This document shows positions 54,797 to 63,676 of a stretch of DNA of 64,000 nucleotides, piece after piece (position 1 is the stretch's first letter; the number at the start of each line of letters is the position of its first letter). The notes under the pieces are model-generated. The model was given only the letters and a program-made list of their open reading frames with translations, was not told the origin of the DNA and did not search any database. The position numbers were made by a program, and so were the translations under genes. The stretch covers positions 1-64,000 of the forward strand of contig JAFZBK010000021.1 of the NCBI GenBank assembly GCA_017561825.1, read 5' to 3'. The DNA is from Prevotella sp. (lineage in GTDB: Bacteria; Bacteroidota; Bacteroidia; Bacteroidales; Bacteroidaceae).

Positions 54797-54831
54797 AAAG
54801 TTCAAAGTTCCAAGTTCAAAGTTCAAAGTAG
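54797..54831. repeat. Heptamer array before kdgA
   Basis: AAAGTTC, AAAGTTC, CAAGTTC, AAAGTTC, AAAGTAG, then four bases to the aldolase ATG. Confidence 0.8.
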
Positions 54832-54835
54832 AATA

Positions 54836-55504
54836 ATGGCAAAGTTTGATAAGATAGCTGTACTGAAGAAGATTGGTGATACAGGAATGGTACCAGTCTT
54901 CTATAATAAGGATCTGGAGATCTGTAAGAACGTGATCAAGGCCTGCTATGAGGGAGGCGTTCGCGCCTTTGAGTTCACTAACCGTGGTGACTTCGCCCAG
55001 GAGGTGTTTGGCGAGCTGGTGAAATGGGCCGATAAGGAGTGCCCCGAGCTGGCATTTGGTATCGGCTCCGTGGTTGATGCTCCCACCGCAGCCATGTATA
55101 TCCAGTTGGGTGCCTGCTTTGTGGTAGGACCGTTGCTGAATCCTGACATTGCCCCTGTGTGTAACAGACGATTAATTCCTTATTGTCCTGGATGTATGAC
55201 CGTCTCTGAAATCGGTAAGGCACAGGAGTTGGGATGTGACCTGACAAAGGTGTTCCCAGGTGATGTGGTGGGACCGAACATGGTGAAGGGTCTGAAGGCC
55301 CCAATGCCTTGGTCGAAGATCATGGTGACTGGCGGCGTAGCTCCCGAGGAAGAGAACCTGAAATCATGGTTCAAGGCAGGTGTCTATTGCGTGGGTATGG
55401 GATCCAAGCTGTTCCCCAACGACAAGATCAAAGCCAACGATTGGCAATATATAACCAATAAATGCAAGGAGGCTTTTGGCTACATTGCTGAAGCTCGTTC
55501 ATGA
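54836..55504 (+). CDS. KDPG / 2-keto-4-hydroxyglutarate aldolase
   Basis: 222 aa class I aldolase (KdgA/Eda type) splitting KDPG into pyruvate and glyceraldehyde-3-phosphate. TIM-barrel marks: [35 protein letters not shown] with the catalytic Glu, [12 protein letters not shown], and the Schiff-base Lys in [14 protein letters not shown]; phosphate loop [11 protein letters not shown]. Final step of the hexuronate route encoded around it. A strong AAGGAGG sequence near its 3' end belongs to the next gene. Confidence 0.92.
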   Translation: MAKFDKIAVLKKIGDTGMVPVFYNKDLEICKNVIKACYEGGVRAFEFTNRGDFAQEVFGELVKWADKECPELAFGIGSVVDAPTAAMYIQLGACFVVGPLLNPDIAPVCNRRLIPYCPGCMTVSEIGKAQELGCDLTKVFPGDVVGPNMVKGLKAPMPWSKIMVTGGVAPEEENLKSWFKAGVYCVGMGSKLFPNDKIKANDWQYITNKCKEAFGYIAEARS

Positions 55505-58500
55505 TAATCCGTTACGAAAAGGCTCGATAGGACTCTTCCTATTGGGTCTTTTGTGTCTTTCAGCCTGTTATTCTTCTCATCGACAGGAGGTGGATCAGCT
55601 GAACGACATCTCCTATGCGTTCCATTATAGGGATCTCGACTCCACTTGGTACTATGCCCAAAAGGCATTTGACTTGGCTGAACACTACAACGACGGACGT
55701 GCAGAGGCACTGAACAACAAGGCCTTCGTCAGTCTGGCCAAGATGCGTTATCAGGAAGCTTACCGTCAGCTCGATAGCATTCCAATGCTTTCGGATAATC
55801 AGATAGAGTTGCTCATAGCTGACATCCAGCAGATGCGACTTTGTCAGCGTGTCTCTCGTAACAAGGATTTCTACGAATACTATGAGAATGCCCGCAGGTC
55901 GTTGAGAAGGATAGAAGAGGAGTCGGTAAACCTTACACCTCGCATGCGCCAGCGAATGATCTATGCACGCAGCGAGCTGGCCATTGTCGCATCCACCTAT
56001 TATTATTATATAGGACTAGAGAAGGCTTCGATTGAAGCACTTGAAACCATTAAGAACGATCCGGAGTTGGAGAAGGATACGGCACAGTATCTGAACTATC
56101 TCTACCAGATTGGTGCTGGTGGTATCATCACAGAAGGTACCAAGGAAGAGATAAATCAGCAGGAATGGGACTATCTGATGAAGTGCTACCAACTGGCATT
56201 GCACAGTGGAAGTGTCTATTGGGAGGCGAACTCGATGCAGGCGCTCAGTGAACATCTCTTCGAACCGGATATCAGAAGGGTACTCATCAGGGATAACCTA
56301 CCGGCGATGAAGTTCATCAACCCTGGCGCATTACCTGATTCACTCATTGCAGGGAACCTTGCGGAGCAGTCACATATCCTGTTCAGTCGTTATGGCGATG
56401 TCTATCAAATAGCTGGTTCCTACCGTACATTGGCTTCCTGTTACTGGGCATTGGGTGATTACAATGCGGCAGGTTATTTCCTCGACAAGGCGTTGCATTC
56501 TGACGAGGCCGTACATCAGGCGCCTGATCTGGTGGCGAGTATCCATGAACGGTTGTCCATGACCTATGCGGCTATTGACAGTATCGAGCTGAGTAATTTC
56601 CACAGGAACCGTTACCTTGATATGCAGGACAGCACCCGTCAGGACAGGATGCTGGAGGCACGTGCGGAACAGTTAGGACAGTCGGTCAGACAGCTCAATG
56701 CCATGCTCATTGCCGTGGTGGTGATGATCCTTTTGGTAACCGTTTCCATGTTCTTGTTCAACTGGCTACGAAGGAGAAAAGACAATGCTACTTCCTTGTC
56801 ATCATTGCTTGAACCGCTTGAAGAATGGAGAACAAATAATGAACAGCAGGTCAATGATTTAAAGGGATTATATGAAGAATTGAATGAATCTCGCGCGATC
56901 AGTGAGAACTTGATTGATACCAGTAAGAAACGTCATGAGGAGAACCGTGCCAAGCTCTTTCTCGTGAACAGTATTACACCGCTGATCGACCGCATGATTC
57001 ATGAGGTGAAGAAGCTCAAGAACGGCAATGAAGACGAGGAGAAACGTCAGAGTCGTTATGCCTATGTGGCGGAACTTTCTGATACCATCCACCAATATAA
57101 TGATGTGCTCACACAATGGATCCAGCTGCAGCAAGGACAGCTCTCGTTACATATCGAAAGTTTCCGTGTACAGGAGCTGTTCGATATCGTGGCTAAGAGC
57201 AGAATGTCGTTCCAGCTGAAAGGTATCACGCTGTATGTACATCCTTCAGCAGATGTGGTCAAGGCTGACAAGACCATGACACTGTTCATGATCAACACCT
57301 TGGCTGATAATGCCAGGAAGTTCACGCCAGAAGGTGGTGAGGTAACCATCGAGAGTCATGATACTGGTGATGCCGTGGAGATCTCCATCACGGATACGGG
57401 TCAGGGTATGGATGCTGAAGAGCTGGAGGGTATCTTCAAACATAAGATCAGTGGCGGTCATGGCTTCGGATTACTGAACTGCAAGGGCATCATCGAGAAA
57501 TACCGCAAGGTGAGTCAGATCTTCCAGGTTTGTACTATCGAGGCTGAAAGTAAGAAAGGACAGGGGAGTCGTTTCTTCTTCCGTCTGCCCAAGGGTATCC
57601 TACGACTCCTATTACCGCTATTATGCCTCTGTTCGCTACCTTCTTATGCAGATACGATAGATATTGCGAAGGCTTCGACCTTTACGGATAGCGTGTATCA
57701 AAGCAATATCAAACGTCAATACGGAAAGAGCATTGTCTTTGCTGACAGTGCCATCACACGACTGAATCGTGACCATCAGCAGGTATATCCCGATGATGAT
57801 CAGTTCCTGTACTTGTTGGAACTCTCAGCCACGGAACCTGCAGAGATCAACTGGTTCCATCGTCATCTGAATGCCGACTACGACATGATTGTGTTCCTGC
57901 GCAATGAGATTGCGGTGGCTGCCTTGGCCTTGCACGACTGGCAGTTGTACCAGTATAACAATAAGGTCTATACGCAGTTGTATAAGGAGAAGTCGGCTGA
58001 TGATCGTCTGGAGTCATATGTCAGCGTGATGCAACGTTCGGAGTCGAACAAGTCGATTGCCATGGTCCTTCTCATCATCTTCCTCCTCCTCATCCTCGTG
58101 GCCTACTATTTCCTCTACTACCGTCATCTGATCCATTACCGCTTCTGTCTGGAACAGGTAGAACAGATCAACTCCATGTTGCTGAGCAAGGAGAATGATG
58201 AGGAGAAGCTGGAACGACTGAACAAGATCATGACTGTTGGAAACTCCAAGTGGCCGCAGAACCTGCTGTCGGTGGTGGAGCAGATCCAGCACGCCTTGCA
58301 GGATAGTGTGACCTTCAACCAGACGCAGCACCTCACCATCGAACTTTCTGAGGATGAGCTGCGCAGAACTGAATACGAGCAGCAAAAGCTGTATATCAGT
58401 AATAACGTGATGGACAACTGTCTAAGCACGCTCAAACACGAAACCATGTACTACCCCTCACGCATTCGTCAGCTTATTGATGGCACGGATACGCACCTGT

Positions 58501-58964
58501 CGGCCATTGACGAGCTCGTGTCGTATTACAAAGATCTCCATACACTGCTTTCGGCACAGGCCATGCGACAGATGGAGACGGTACGTCAGGAATGCAAAGC
58601 TGTGGAACTTCATGGTGCCCGTCTTACTGGCGATGAGAGTCTGCTGCGCTACCTCTTCGAGCTCATCCAGAAGCAGAGTGGGGAGAAAACGCTCAACATG
58701 GAACTGTCTGAAAAAGACGGGAGGTATGTAACCTTCCATATCCGTATGCCGCACCTGCTGTTCCGTGATCTGTTCGTACCGTCGTTGGAGAACATTCCGT
58801 TCCTCATCTGCAGACAGATTGCTCGCGACAATGGCGAAGCAACGAACCTGCGTGGCTGTGGCATTACCGCTGAATCTGCCGACGATGGCAGCACCCTGCT
58901 GCACGTCACTCTGGCAGGCTCCATTCAAACCCCTAACCCCCAAGAACCTGAAACAAAACAATAA
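55485..58964 (+). CDS. Double histidine-kinase-like envelope sensor (DUF5112/DUF5113 type)
   Basis: 1159 aa. No ATG precedes the lipobox (CLSAC), so the start must be non-ATG: TTG 55485, 12 bases after AAGGAGG (55466-55472), is preferred over TTG 55476. Order: lipoprotein-like leader; helical TPR-like sensor (about 30-400); membrane helix (405-428); dimerisation helices with MIHEVKKLK; HATPase with [14 protein letters not shown] (about 603), DTGQGM (637), GHGFGL (658); second membrane helix (705-725); outer loop; third helix (858-878); a second HK-like unit with LKHETMYYP (His about 984) and a degenerate ATPase fold. The response regulator gene follows after 3 bases. The signal sensed is unknown. 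Confidence 0.82.
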   Translation: MLKLVHDNPLRKGSIGLFLLGLLCLSACYSSHRQEVDQLNDISYAFHYRDLDSTWYYAQKAFDLAEHYNDGRAEALNNKAFVSLAKMRYQEAYRQLDSIPMLSDNQIELLIADIQQMRLCQRVSRNKDFYEYYENARRSLRRIEEESVNLTPRMRQRMIYARSELAIVASTYYYYIGLEKASIEALETIKNDPELEKDTAQYLNYLYQIGAGGIITEGTKEEINQQEWDYLMKCYQLALHSGSVYWEANSMQALSEHLFEPDIRRVLIRDNLPAMKFINPGALPDSLIAGNLAEQSHILFSRYGDVYQIAGSYRTLASCYWALGDYNAAGYFLDKALHSDEAVHQAPDLVASIHERLSMTYAAIDSIELSNFHRNRYLDMQDSTRQDRMLEARAEQLGQSVRQLNAMLIAVVVMILLVTVSMFLFNWLRRRKDNATSLSSLLEPLEEWRTNNEQQVNDLKGLYEELNESRAISENLIDTSKKRHEENRAKLFLVNSITPLIDRMIHEVKKLKNGNEDEEKRQSRYAYVAELSDTIHQYNDVLTQWIQLQQGQLSLHIESFRVQELFDIVAKSRMSFQLKGITLYVHPSADVVKADKTMTLFMINTLADNARKFTPEGGEVTIESHDTGDAVEISITDTGQGMDAEELEGIFKHKISGGHGFGLLNCKGIIEKYRKVSQIFQVCTIEAESKKGQGSRFFFRLPKGILRLLLPLLCLCSLPSYADTIDIAKASTFTDSVYQSNIKRQYGKSIVFADSAITRLNRDHQQVYPDDDQFLYLLELSATEPAEINWFHRHLNADYDMIVFLRNEIAVAALALHDWQLYQYNNKVYTQLYKEKSADDRLESYVSVMQRSESNKSIAMVLLIIFLLLILVAYYFLYYRHLIHYRFCLEQVEQINSMLLSKENDEEKLERLNKIMTVGNSKWPQNLLSVVEQIQHALQDSVTFNQTQHLTIELSEDELRRTEYEQQKLYISNNVMDNCLSTLKHETMYYPSRIRQLIDGTDTHLSAIDELVSYYKDLHTLLSAQAMRQMETVRQECKAVELHGARLTGDESLLRYLFELIQKQSGEKTLNMELSEKDGRYVTFHIRMPHLLFRDLFVPSLENIPFLICRQIARDNGEATNLRGCGITAESADDGSTLLHVTLAGSIQTPNPQEPETKQ

Positions 58965-58967
58965 CCC

Positions 58968-59696
58968 ATGATGAATCCATTTAAAGTCATTATTGTAGAA
59001 GATGTGGCCCTCGAACTGAAGGGCACAGAAGGAATCTTCCGTAACGAGATCCCTGAAGCAGAGATCATCGGTACAGCAGAGAACGAACCCGCCTATTGGC
59101 GATTGATTAAGCAGACCAAGCCAGATCTGGTACTCCTTGACCTCGGACTTGGTGGCTCCACCACGGTAGGTGTGGAGATCTGTCGTCATACCAAAGAGGC
59201 TTATCCTGACGTGAAGGTACTGATCTTCACGGGTGAGATCCTCAACGAGAAGCTGTGGGTAGATGTGCTGGATGCTGGCTGCGACGGTATCTGTCTGAAG
59301 AGCGGTGAACTGCTCACCCGCGGCGATGTGTCGAGTGTGATGTCGGGAAAGAAGATGGTGTTCAACCAGCCCATCCTCGAGAAGATCATCGACCGCTTCA
59401 AGCACAGCGTGGGCAGTCAGCTGGCCAAGCAGGAGGCTATTGTCGATTATGAGATTGATGAGTACGACGAGCGATTCCTGCGTCATCTGGCTCTGGGCTA
59501 TACCAAGGAGCAGATTACCAACCTGCGCGGCATGCCCTTTGGCGTGAAGAGTCTGGAGAAGCGTCAGAACGAGCTCATCCAGAAACTGTTCCCCAACGGC
59601 AACGGAGGTATTGGCATCAACGCTACCCGTTTGGTGGTACGGGCACTCGAATTGCGCATCATTGACATAGACAACCTCGTACCTGATGAAGAGTAA
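58968..59696 (+). CDS. Response regulator with LuxR-like C-terminus
   Basis: 242 aa. Receiver domain: acidic ED (11-12), phosphoacceptor Asp58 in LVLLDLGLG, Thr88 and Lys111 (CLKSGE), so phosphorylation should work. The C-terminal half (EYDERFLRHLALGYTKEQITNLRGMPFGVKSLEKRQNELIQKLF) resembles the helix-turn-helix of NarL/LuxR regulators in a diverged form typical of Bacteroidetes. It is the obvious partner of the preceding kinase-like protein and overlaps the next gene by 11 bases. Confidence 0.87.
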   Translation: MMNPFKVIIVEDVALELKGTEGIFRNEIPEAEIIGTAENEPAYWRLIKQTKPDLVLLDLGLGGSTTVGVEICRHTKEAYPDVKVLIFTGEILNEKLWVDVLDAGCDGICLKSGELLTRGDVSSVMSGKKMVFNQPILEKIIDRFKHSVGSQLAKQEAIVDYEIDEYDERFLRHLALGYTKEQITNLRGMPFGVKSLEKRQNELIQKLFPNGNGGIGINATRLVVRALELRIIDIDNLVPDEE

Positions 59697-60297
59697 GTTC
59701 TGGGCGTGGCTCACCTTCGTACTCGCCGCTCTCCAGATACTACTGATACTGGTATCATGGATCATTAGCTCGGCTACTCAGCAGACGTATGTACACTCTC
59801 TGCTGAGCAGCGAGGGTATTCGCTGGTTCATGGGAAGGTTTTCTGAGAACTTAGCTACGCCTGTCTTGGTGTGGCTGCTGCTGATTGCTATTGCCTACGG
59901 GGTGTATAGTACTAGCGGACTGGCACAGGCGGTTGCTGATCTGATACATGGTAAACGACCGTCGTACCGTCAGCGTTTCGCCTTAACGGTATCAACGGTC
60001 TTGCTTGTTCTCGTTCTTTCCGTGGTGTTCTATCTCACTTGCACCTCACATGCCGTACTGCTCAGCGCCACAGGAACCCTCTTTCCCAGCAGCTTCAGTA
60101 GGGCACTGATCCCCATTGCTGCCTTCACCGTTACCATTCTCTCCATCGTCTATGGCTTGCTGAGTGCGCGTTATCTCTCGTGGACACAGGCGTTCCAAGG
60201 AATGACCGAAGGCATCCGTCGCACTCTTCCTTTATGGGTAGTTTATGTCTTCGCCGCTCAGCTCATCCAGTCACTTCTTTATGTGTTCACTCCCTGA
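59686..60297 (+). CDS. Four- to five-helix membrane protein (AbgT-like fragment?)
   Basis: 203 aa, hydrophobic helices at about 5-27, 62-77, 99-120, 138-160 and 180-200. The segment SSEGIRWFMGRFSENLATPVLVWLLLIAIAYGVYSTSGL resembles the start of AbgT-type (p-aminobenzoyl-glutamate) transporters, and Bacteroidetes homologues are sometimes labelled so, but it is less than half the length of a real AbgT protein. Function unknown. The 11-base overlap with the response regulator gene suggests it belongs to that system. Confidence 0.7.
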   Translation: MKSKFWAWLTFVLAALQILLILVSWIISSATQQTYVHSLLSSEGIRWFMGRFSENLATPVLVWLLLIAIAYGVYSTSGLAQAVADLIHGKRPSYRQRFALTVSTVLLVLVLSVVFYLTCTSHAVLLSATGTLFPSSFSRALIPIAAFTVTILSIVYGLLSARYLSWTQAFQGMTEGIRRTLPLWVVYVFAAQLIQSLLYVFTP

Positions 60298-60340
60298 GAA
60301 CAAAACCGTCACGATTGTGACAAGATATCAACTATAATAA

Positions 60341-61900
60341 ATGAAACGAACCATTATTTGCACATTGCTTGCATTCGTCTTTATGACTGTGCAAGCCATT
60401 GATGAGTATCAGTTCCATAGCGGAACTGCGGTATTAAAAGGACGGATATTGAATAAGCCTGCCAACGAGTGGAACATTATTACGTTGTATTCGTTCAACC
60501 TGTTTACGAACGGGGAGCAGGTGCATGCCATCCCCGTAGCCGACGATGGCTCGTTCGAGGGCGTTATTCCATTGGCACATTCGCATAGTGTGCGGATAGA
60601 CGATATAGGTGATGTGTTCCTGGCTGTTGGGGACACGTTGGAGCTGACGAAAGATGCCACACAGGAGGACAGAGAAGGTGTGACGTTTGGCGGACATAGT
60701 TCGAGCACAACCATCAACCAGCTTTGGCCTGCATTGCAAAAACACTATTTCGGTGATAAACTGCTGGCTGATGAGAGTCTGACGGAAGCGGAGATTCCCT
60801 CATGGAAGCAGGGAGTAGCAAAACTGATGGACACCATCATTGCAGATATCAAAGCCGACCGACTACCGTTGCCCCCAAACACAAACAGCTTTGTGAAAGA
60901 AGTGCTGGGTGCCAGTCTGCTGGGTGAAACCTTCATGGCCGCACTCAATGTCTTTCGCGACAATATGACGACCTTGAGGAGGGGAGCGTTCTACGATTTC
61001 GTGGTTGAACGTGAGCAGTGGCTGCTCGACAATCCAGCCATGATGTTCGTTGTTAACCGATCCGAGTTCCTGATAAACTACGTGCAGTTCTACATGATGA
61101 CCGATATCGGCTACATGGACAACAGTCTGCGAATAGGTGTTCATCCACGACAGGACAATGCCGAGGTGGCTGCCTATAAATCGGAGTTCTACCTGCCGCG
61201 CAACTTCAATGCCGACCTGCACCAACGACTGCTTCCCTTGCGGGCAGACTCGCTACTGACCATTGCTGACTATTACCGCATGGCCACGGAATCCATTCGG
61301 ACGGGCTATCATCTGAAGAAGAATGACTTCCTGCTGCAAGTGGCCGTCTGTCGTGACATCTTCCAGGAGAATCATCTTGACAAGAGTTTCGCCCCCGATG
61401 CCATGGCTGCCATGTTTGCAGCTGGCATTCCTCTCTTCGAACATCCCGTGGTGGCACATCATGCCGTGGAAGCCTATCGTCAATATGTGATCAGTAGGGA
61501 AGGGCAGTCCATGACAAAAGCATCAGCTACGCCCGAGGCCGACGCCATCTTCGAGCGGATCATTGCACCCTACAAAGGAAATGCCCTCTATATCGATTTC
61601 TGGGGAATAGGCTGCGGTCCTTGTCGTGTAGCCATGTTGGAAGAACGTGAGAAAGTGGAGAGGATGAAAGATAAGCCCGTCCGCTTCCTGTATATCTGCG
61701 ACGAGAAGGACAGTCCGCGTGCCCTCTCTGAACAGTGGATGCATGAGAACAACATCAAGGGTGAACATATCTACGTAACACATGAGGAGTGGAAGCAGCT
61801 ATCTGTCAAGTTCCAGTTCTCTGCCATCCCCTTCAATCTTGCTCTCGATAAGGATGGTAACTTTGTTGAGCGCGAATACCTCGATAGATTATATAGGTAA
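60341..61900 (+). CDS. Thioredoxin-fold exported protein (TlpA/DsbE-like)
   Basis: 519 aa with a signal peptide (MKRTIICTLLAFVFMTVQA). An N-terminal beta-sandwich domain (about 25-105, GTAVLKGRILNKPANEWNIITLYS), a long helical middle (about 125-400), then a thioredoxin domain with the active site GCGPCR (about residues 424-429) and the cis-Pro in SAIPFNLALDKDGN. Bacteroidetes have many such TlpA-like periplasmic proteins; a role in disulfide reduction is inferred from CGPC. A short inverted repeat GTCAC-GATT-GTGAC (60308-60321) precedes the gene. Confidence 0.83.
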   Translation: MKRTIICTLLAFVFMTVQAIDEYQFHSGTAVLKGRILNKPANEWNIITLYSFNLFTNGEQVHAIPVADDGSFEGVIPLAHSHSVRIDDIGDVFLAVGDTLELTKDATQEDREGVTFGGHSSSTTINQLWPALQKHYFGDKLLADESLTEAEIPSWKQGVAKLMDTIIADIKADRLPLPPNTNSFVKEVLGASLLGETFMAALNVFRDNMTTLRRGAFYDFVVEREQWLLDNPAMMFVVNRSEFLINYVQFYMMTDIGYMDNSLRIGVHPRQDNAEVAAYKSEFYLPRNFNADLHQRLLPLRADSLLTIADYYRMATESIRTGYHLKKNDFLLQVAVCRDIFQENHLDKSFAPDAMAAMFAAGIPLFEHPVVAHHAVEAYRQYVISREGQSMTKASATPEADAIFERIIAPYKGNALYIDFWGIGCGPCRVAMLEEREKVERMKDKPVRFLYICDEKDSPRALSEQWMHENNIKGEHIYVTHEEWKQLSVKFQFSAIPFNLALDKDGNFVEREYLDRLYR

Positions 61901-61932
61901 ACAGTGACAGATGCAAATAATCGCGCAAAGTC

Positions 61933-61963
61933 TTGGTGGCCTCGAAAAATATGAGTACCTTTG
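61933..61963 (+). promoter_or_regulatory. iorA-iorB promoter
   Basis: TTG (61933-61935), 20 bases, TACCTTTG (61956-61963), then TCATCCG; ATG at 62006. Confidence 0.7.
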
Positions 61964-62005
61964 TCATCCGTTAATGAGAAATATCAATATCAAACAATAG
62001 AATAA

Positions 62006-63616
62006 ATGAAAAAGCTTTTATTAGGTGACGAGGCGATTGCTCAAGGTGCATTGGATGCAGGACTGAGCGGCGTGTATGCATACCCCGGCACCCCCTCAAC
62101 GGAAATCACGGAGTATATCCAGGAGTCTCCGTTAGCGAAGGAACGCAATGTTCACCGTCGCTGGTGTACAAATGAGAAGACCGCCATGGAGACAGCCCTG
62201 GGCATGTCGTACATGGGGAAGCGTGCTTTGGTGTGCATGAAGCATGTAGGACTGAATGTGTGTGCCGACCCGTTTGTGAATGCAGGTATGACTGGTACGA
62301 ACGGTGGTATCGTGGTGCTGGTGGCTGATGATCCTTCCATGCACTCATCGCAGGATGAGCAGGACTCACGCTTCTATGCGAAGTTCGCCATGATTCCAAC
62401 CCTGGAACCGAGTAGTCAGCAGGAGGCATACGACATGATGGCCTTTGCCTATGACTATTCCGAACGCATCCATTTGCCGGTACTCATGCGTGTAACTACC
62501 CGTATGGCACATTCTCGTGCTGTGGTGGAAGTGAAGGATGAGCCGCGCAAGGAGAACGAGATGAACTACAATGCCGTGGCTGCCAACTGGGTACTCCTTC
62601 CTGCCAATGCCCGCAGAAGGAATGATGCAGTGACCAAGCAGCAGGCTGAACTGGAAGAGGATGCCGTGAACAGCAGCTTCAACCAGTATATCGATGGGGA
62701 TGACCACTCATTGGGTATCATTGCCAGTGGTATTGCCTATAACTATCTGATGGAGAGCTTTGCAGGTAACAAGTGTCCTTATCCCGTACTGAAGATCAGT
62801 CAGTACCCGTTGCCGAAAGCATTGATCAGAAAGATGACGGCAGCATGCGACCGTGTCTTGGTGATCGAGGAGGGACAGCCGTTCATCGAGGACCAACTGA
62901 CTGGTATCATGCCTGGTGATGCAGAGATTATCGGACGACTGACGGGTGCGCTGCCCAGAACAGGTGAGCTGACACCAGATGCAGTGAAGAAGGCATTAGG
63001 ACAGCCGTCGGATGAGTCGTTCGCTCCTTGCGAGGATGTAGTACCCCGTCCACCAGCATTGTGTCAGGGTTGCGGTCACCGCGATGTATATGCTGCCTTG
63101 AACAAGGTGTTGGAAGAGTATCCCAATGCTCGTGTGTTCGGTGATATCGGTTGCTACACCTTGGGATTCCTTCCACCGTATCGTGCCATCCACAGTTGTG
63201 TGGATATGGGTGCAAGCATCACCATGGCTAAGGGTGCTGCAGATGCAGGACAGTGGCCAGCAGTGGCCATCATCGGTGACTCTACCTTTACTCACAGTGG
63301 TATGACCGGTTTGCTGGATGCCATCAACGAGAATGCCAATATCACCGTGATTATCAGTGATAACCTGACAACAGCCATGACAGGTGGTCAGGATAGTGCA
63401 GGTACGAACAAGTTCGAGGCCATTGTTCGTGGCTTAGGACTGGATAACGAGCATCTGAAGGTAGTGGTGCCACTGCCGAAGAACATGCCTGAGATTACGC
63501 AGATTATCCGCGATGAGATCAACTACCAGGGCGTGAGCGTGATTATTCCACGCCGTGAGTGTATGCAGACACTGCAACGACATCTGAAACAAAAGAAAGC
63601 AGCTGGGAAGAGTTGA
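62006..63616 (+). CDS. iorA: Indolepyruvate:ferredoxin oxidoreductase, alpha-type subunit
   Basis: 536 aa. It oxidatively decarboxylates aryl-2-oxo acids to acyl-CoA with ferredoxin as acceptor. N-terminal pyruvate-ferredoxin-like domain (AYPGTPSTEITEYIQ, NEKTAMETALGMSYMGKRALVCMKHVGLN), C-terminal TPP domain (CQGCGHRDVY, FGDIGCYTLG, GDSTFTHSGMTGLLDAINENANITVIISDN). It ends shortly after the TPP domain with HLKQKKAAGKS, so the C-terminal 2[4Fe-4S] ferredoxin domain of archaeal IorA is missing. Its stop codon lies inside the octamer array that precedes iorB. Confidence 0.92.
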   Translation: MKKLLLGDEAIAQGALDAGLSGVYAYPGTPSTEITEYIQESPLAKERNVHRRWCTNEKTAMETALGMSYMGKRALVCMKHVGLNVCADPFVNAGMTGTNGGIVVLVADDPSMHSSQDEQDSRFYAKFAMIPTLEPSSQQEAYDMMAFAYDYSERIHLPVLMRVTTRMAHSRAVVEVKDEPRKENEMNYNAVAANWVLLPANARRRNDAVTKQQAELEEDAVNSSFNQYIDGDDHSLGIIASGIAYNYLMESFAGNKCPYPVLKISQYPLPKALIRKMTAACDRVLVIEEGQPFIEDQLTGIMPGDAEIIGRLTGALPRTGELTPDAVKKALGQPSDESFAPCEDVVPRPPALCQGCGHRDVYAALNKVLEEYPNARVFGDIGCYTLGFLPPYRAIHSCVDMGASITMAKGAADAGQWPAVAIIGDSTFTHSGMTGLLDAINENANITVIISDNLTTAMTGGQDSAGTNKFEAIVRGLGLDNEHLKVVVPLPKNMPEITQIIRDEINYQGVSVIIPRRECMQTLQRHLKQKKAAGKS

Positions 63617-63676
63617 AAGATTGAAAGATTGAAAAGTTGTAAAATTGAAAGAATGAAAGATTGAAAGATTGAAATT
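63615..63676. repeat. Octamer array between iorA and iorB
   Basis: Seven units of period 8 based on GAAAGATT (three variants: GAAAAGTT, GTAAAATT, GAAAGAAT) and a six-base remnant directly before the iorB ATG. The iorA TGA (63614-63616) is part of the repeat edge. Confidence 0.85.

Noticed and set aside
58458..59765. 435-codon open frame antisense to the kinase-like and response regulator genes
   Set aside because: Covers the well-supported genes on the other strand, no family resemblance, no promoter or leader.
60308..60321. GTCAC-GATT-GTGAC inverted repeat as a second copy of the atp operator
   Set aside because: Arms are only 5 bp and the spacing (4 bases) differs from the 9 bases between the same pentamers at 23107-23125. 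Too short to claim a shared regulator.
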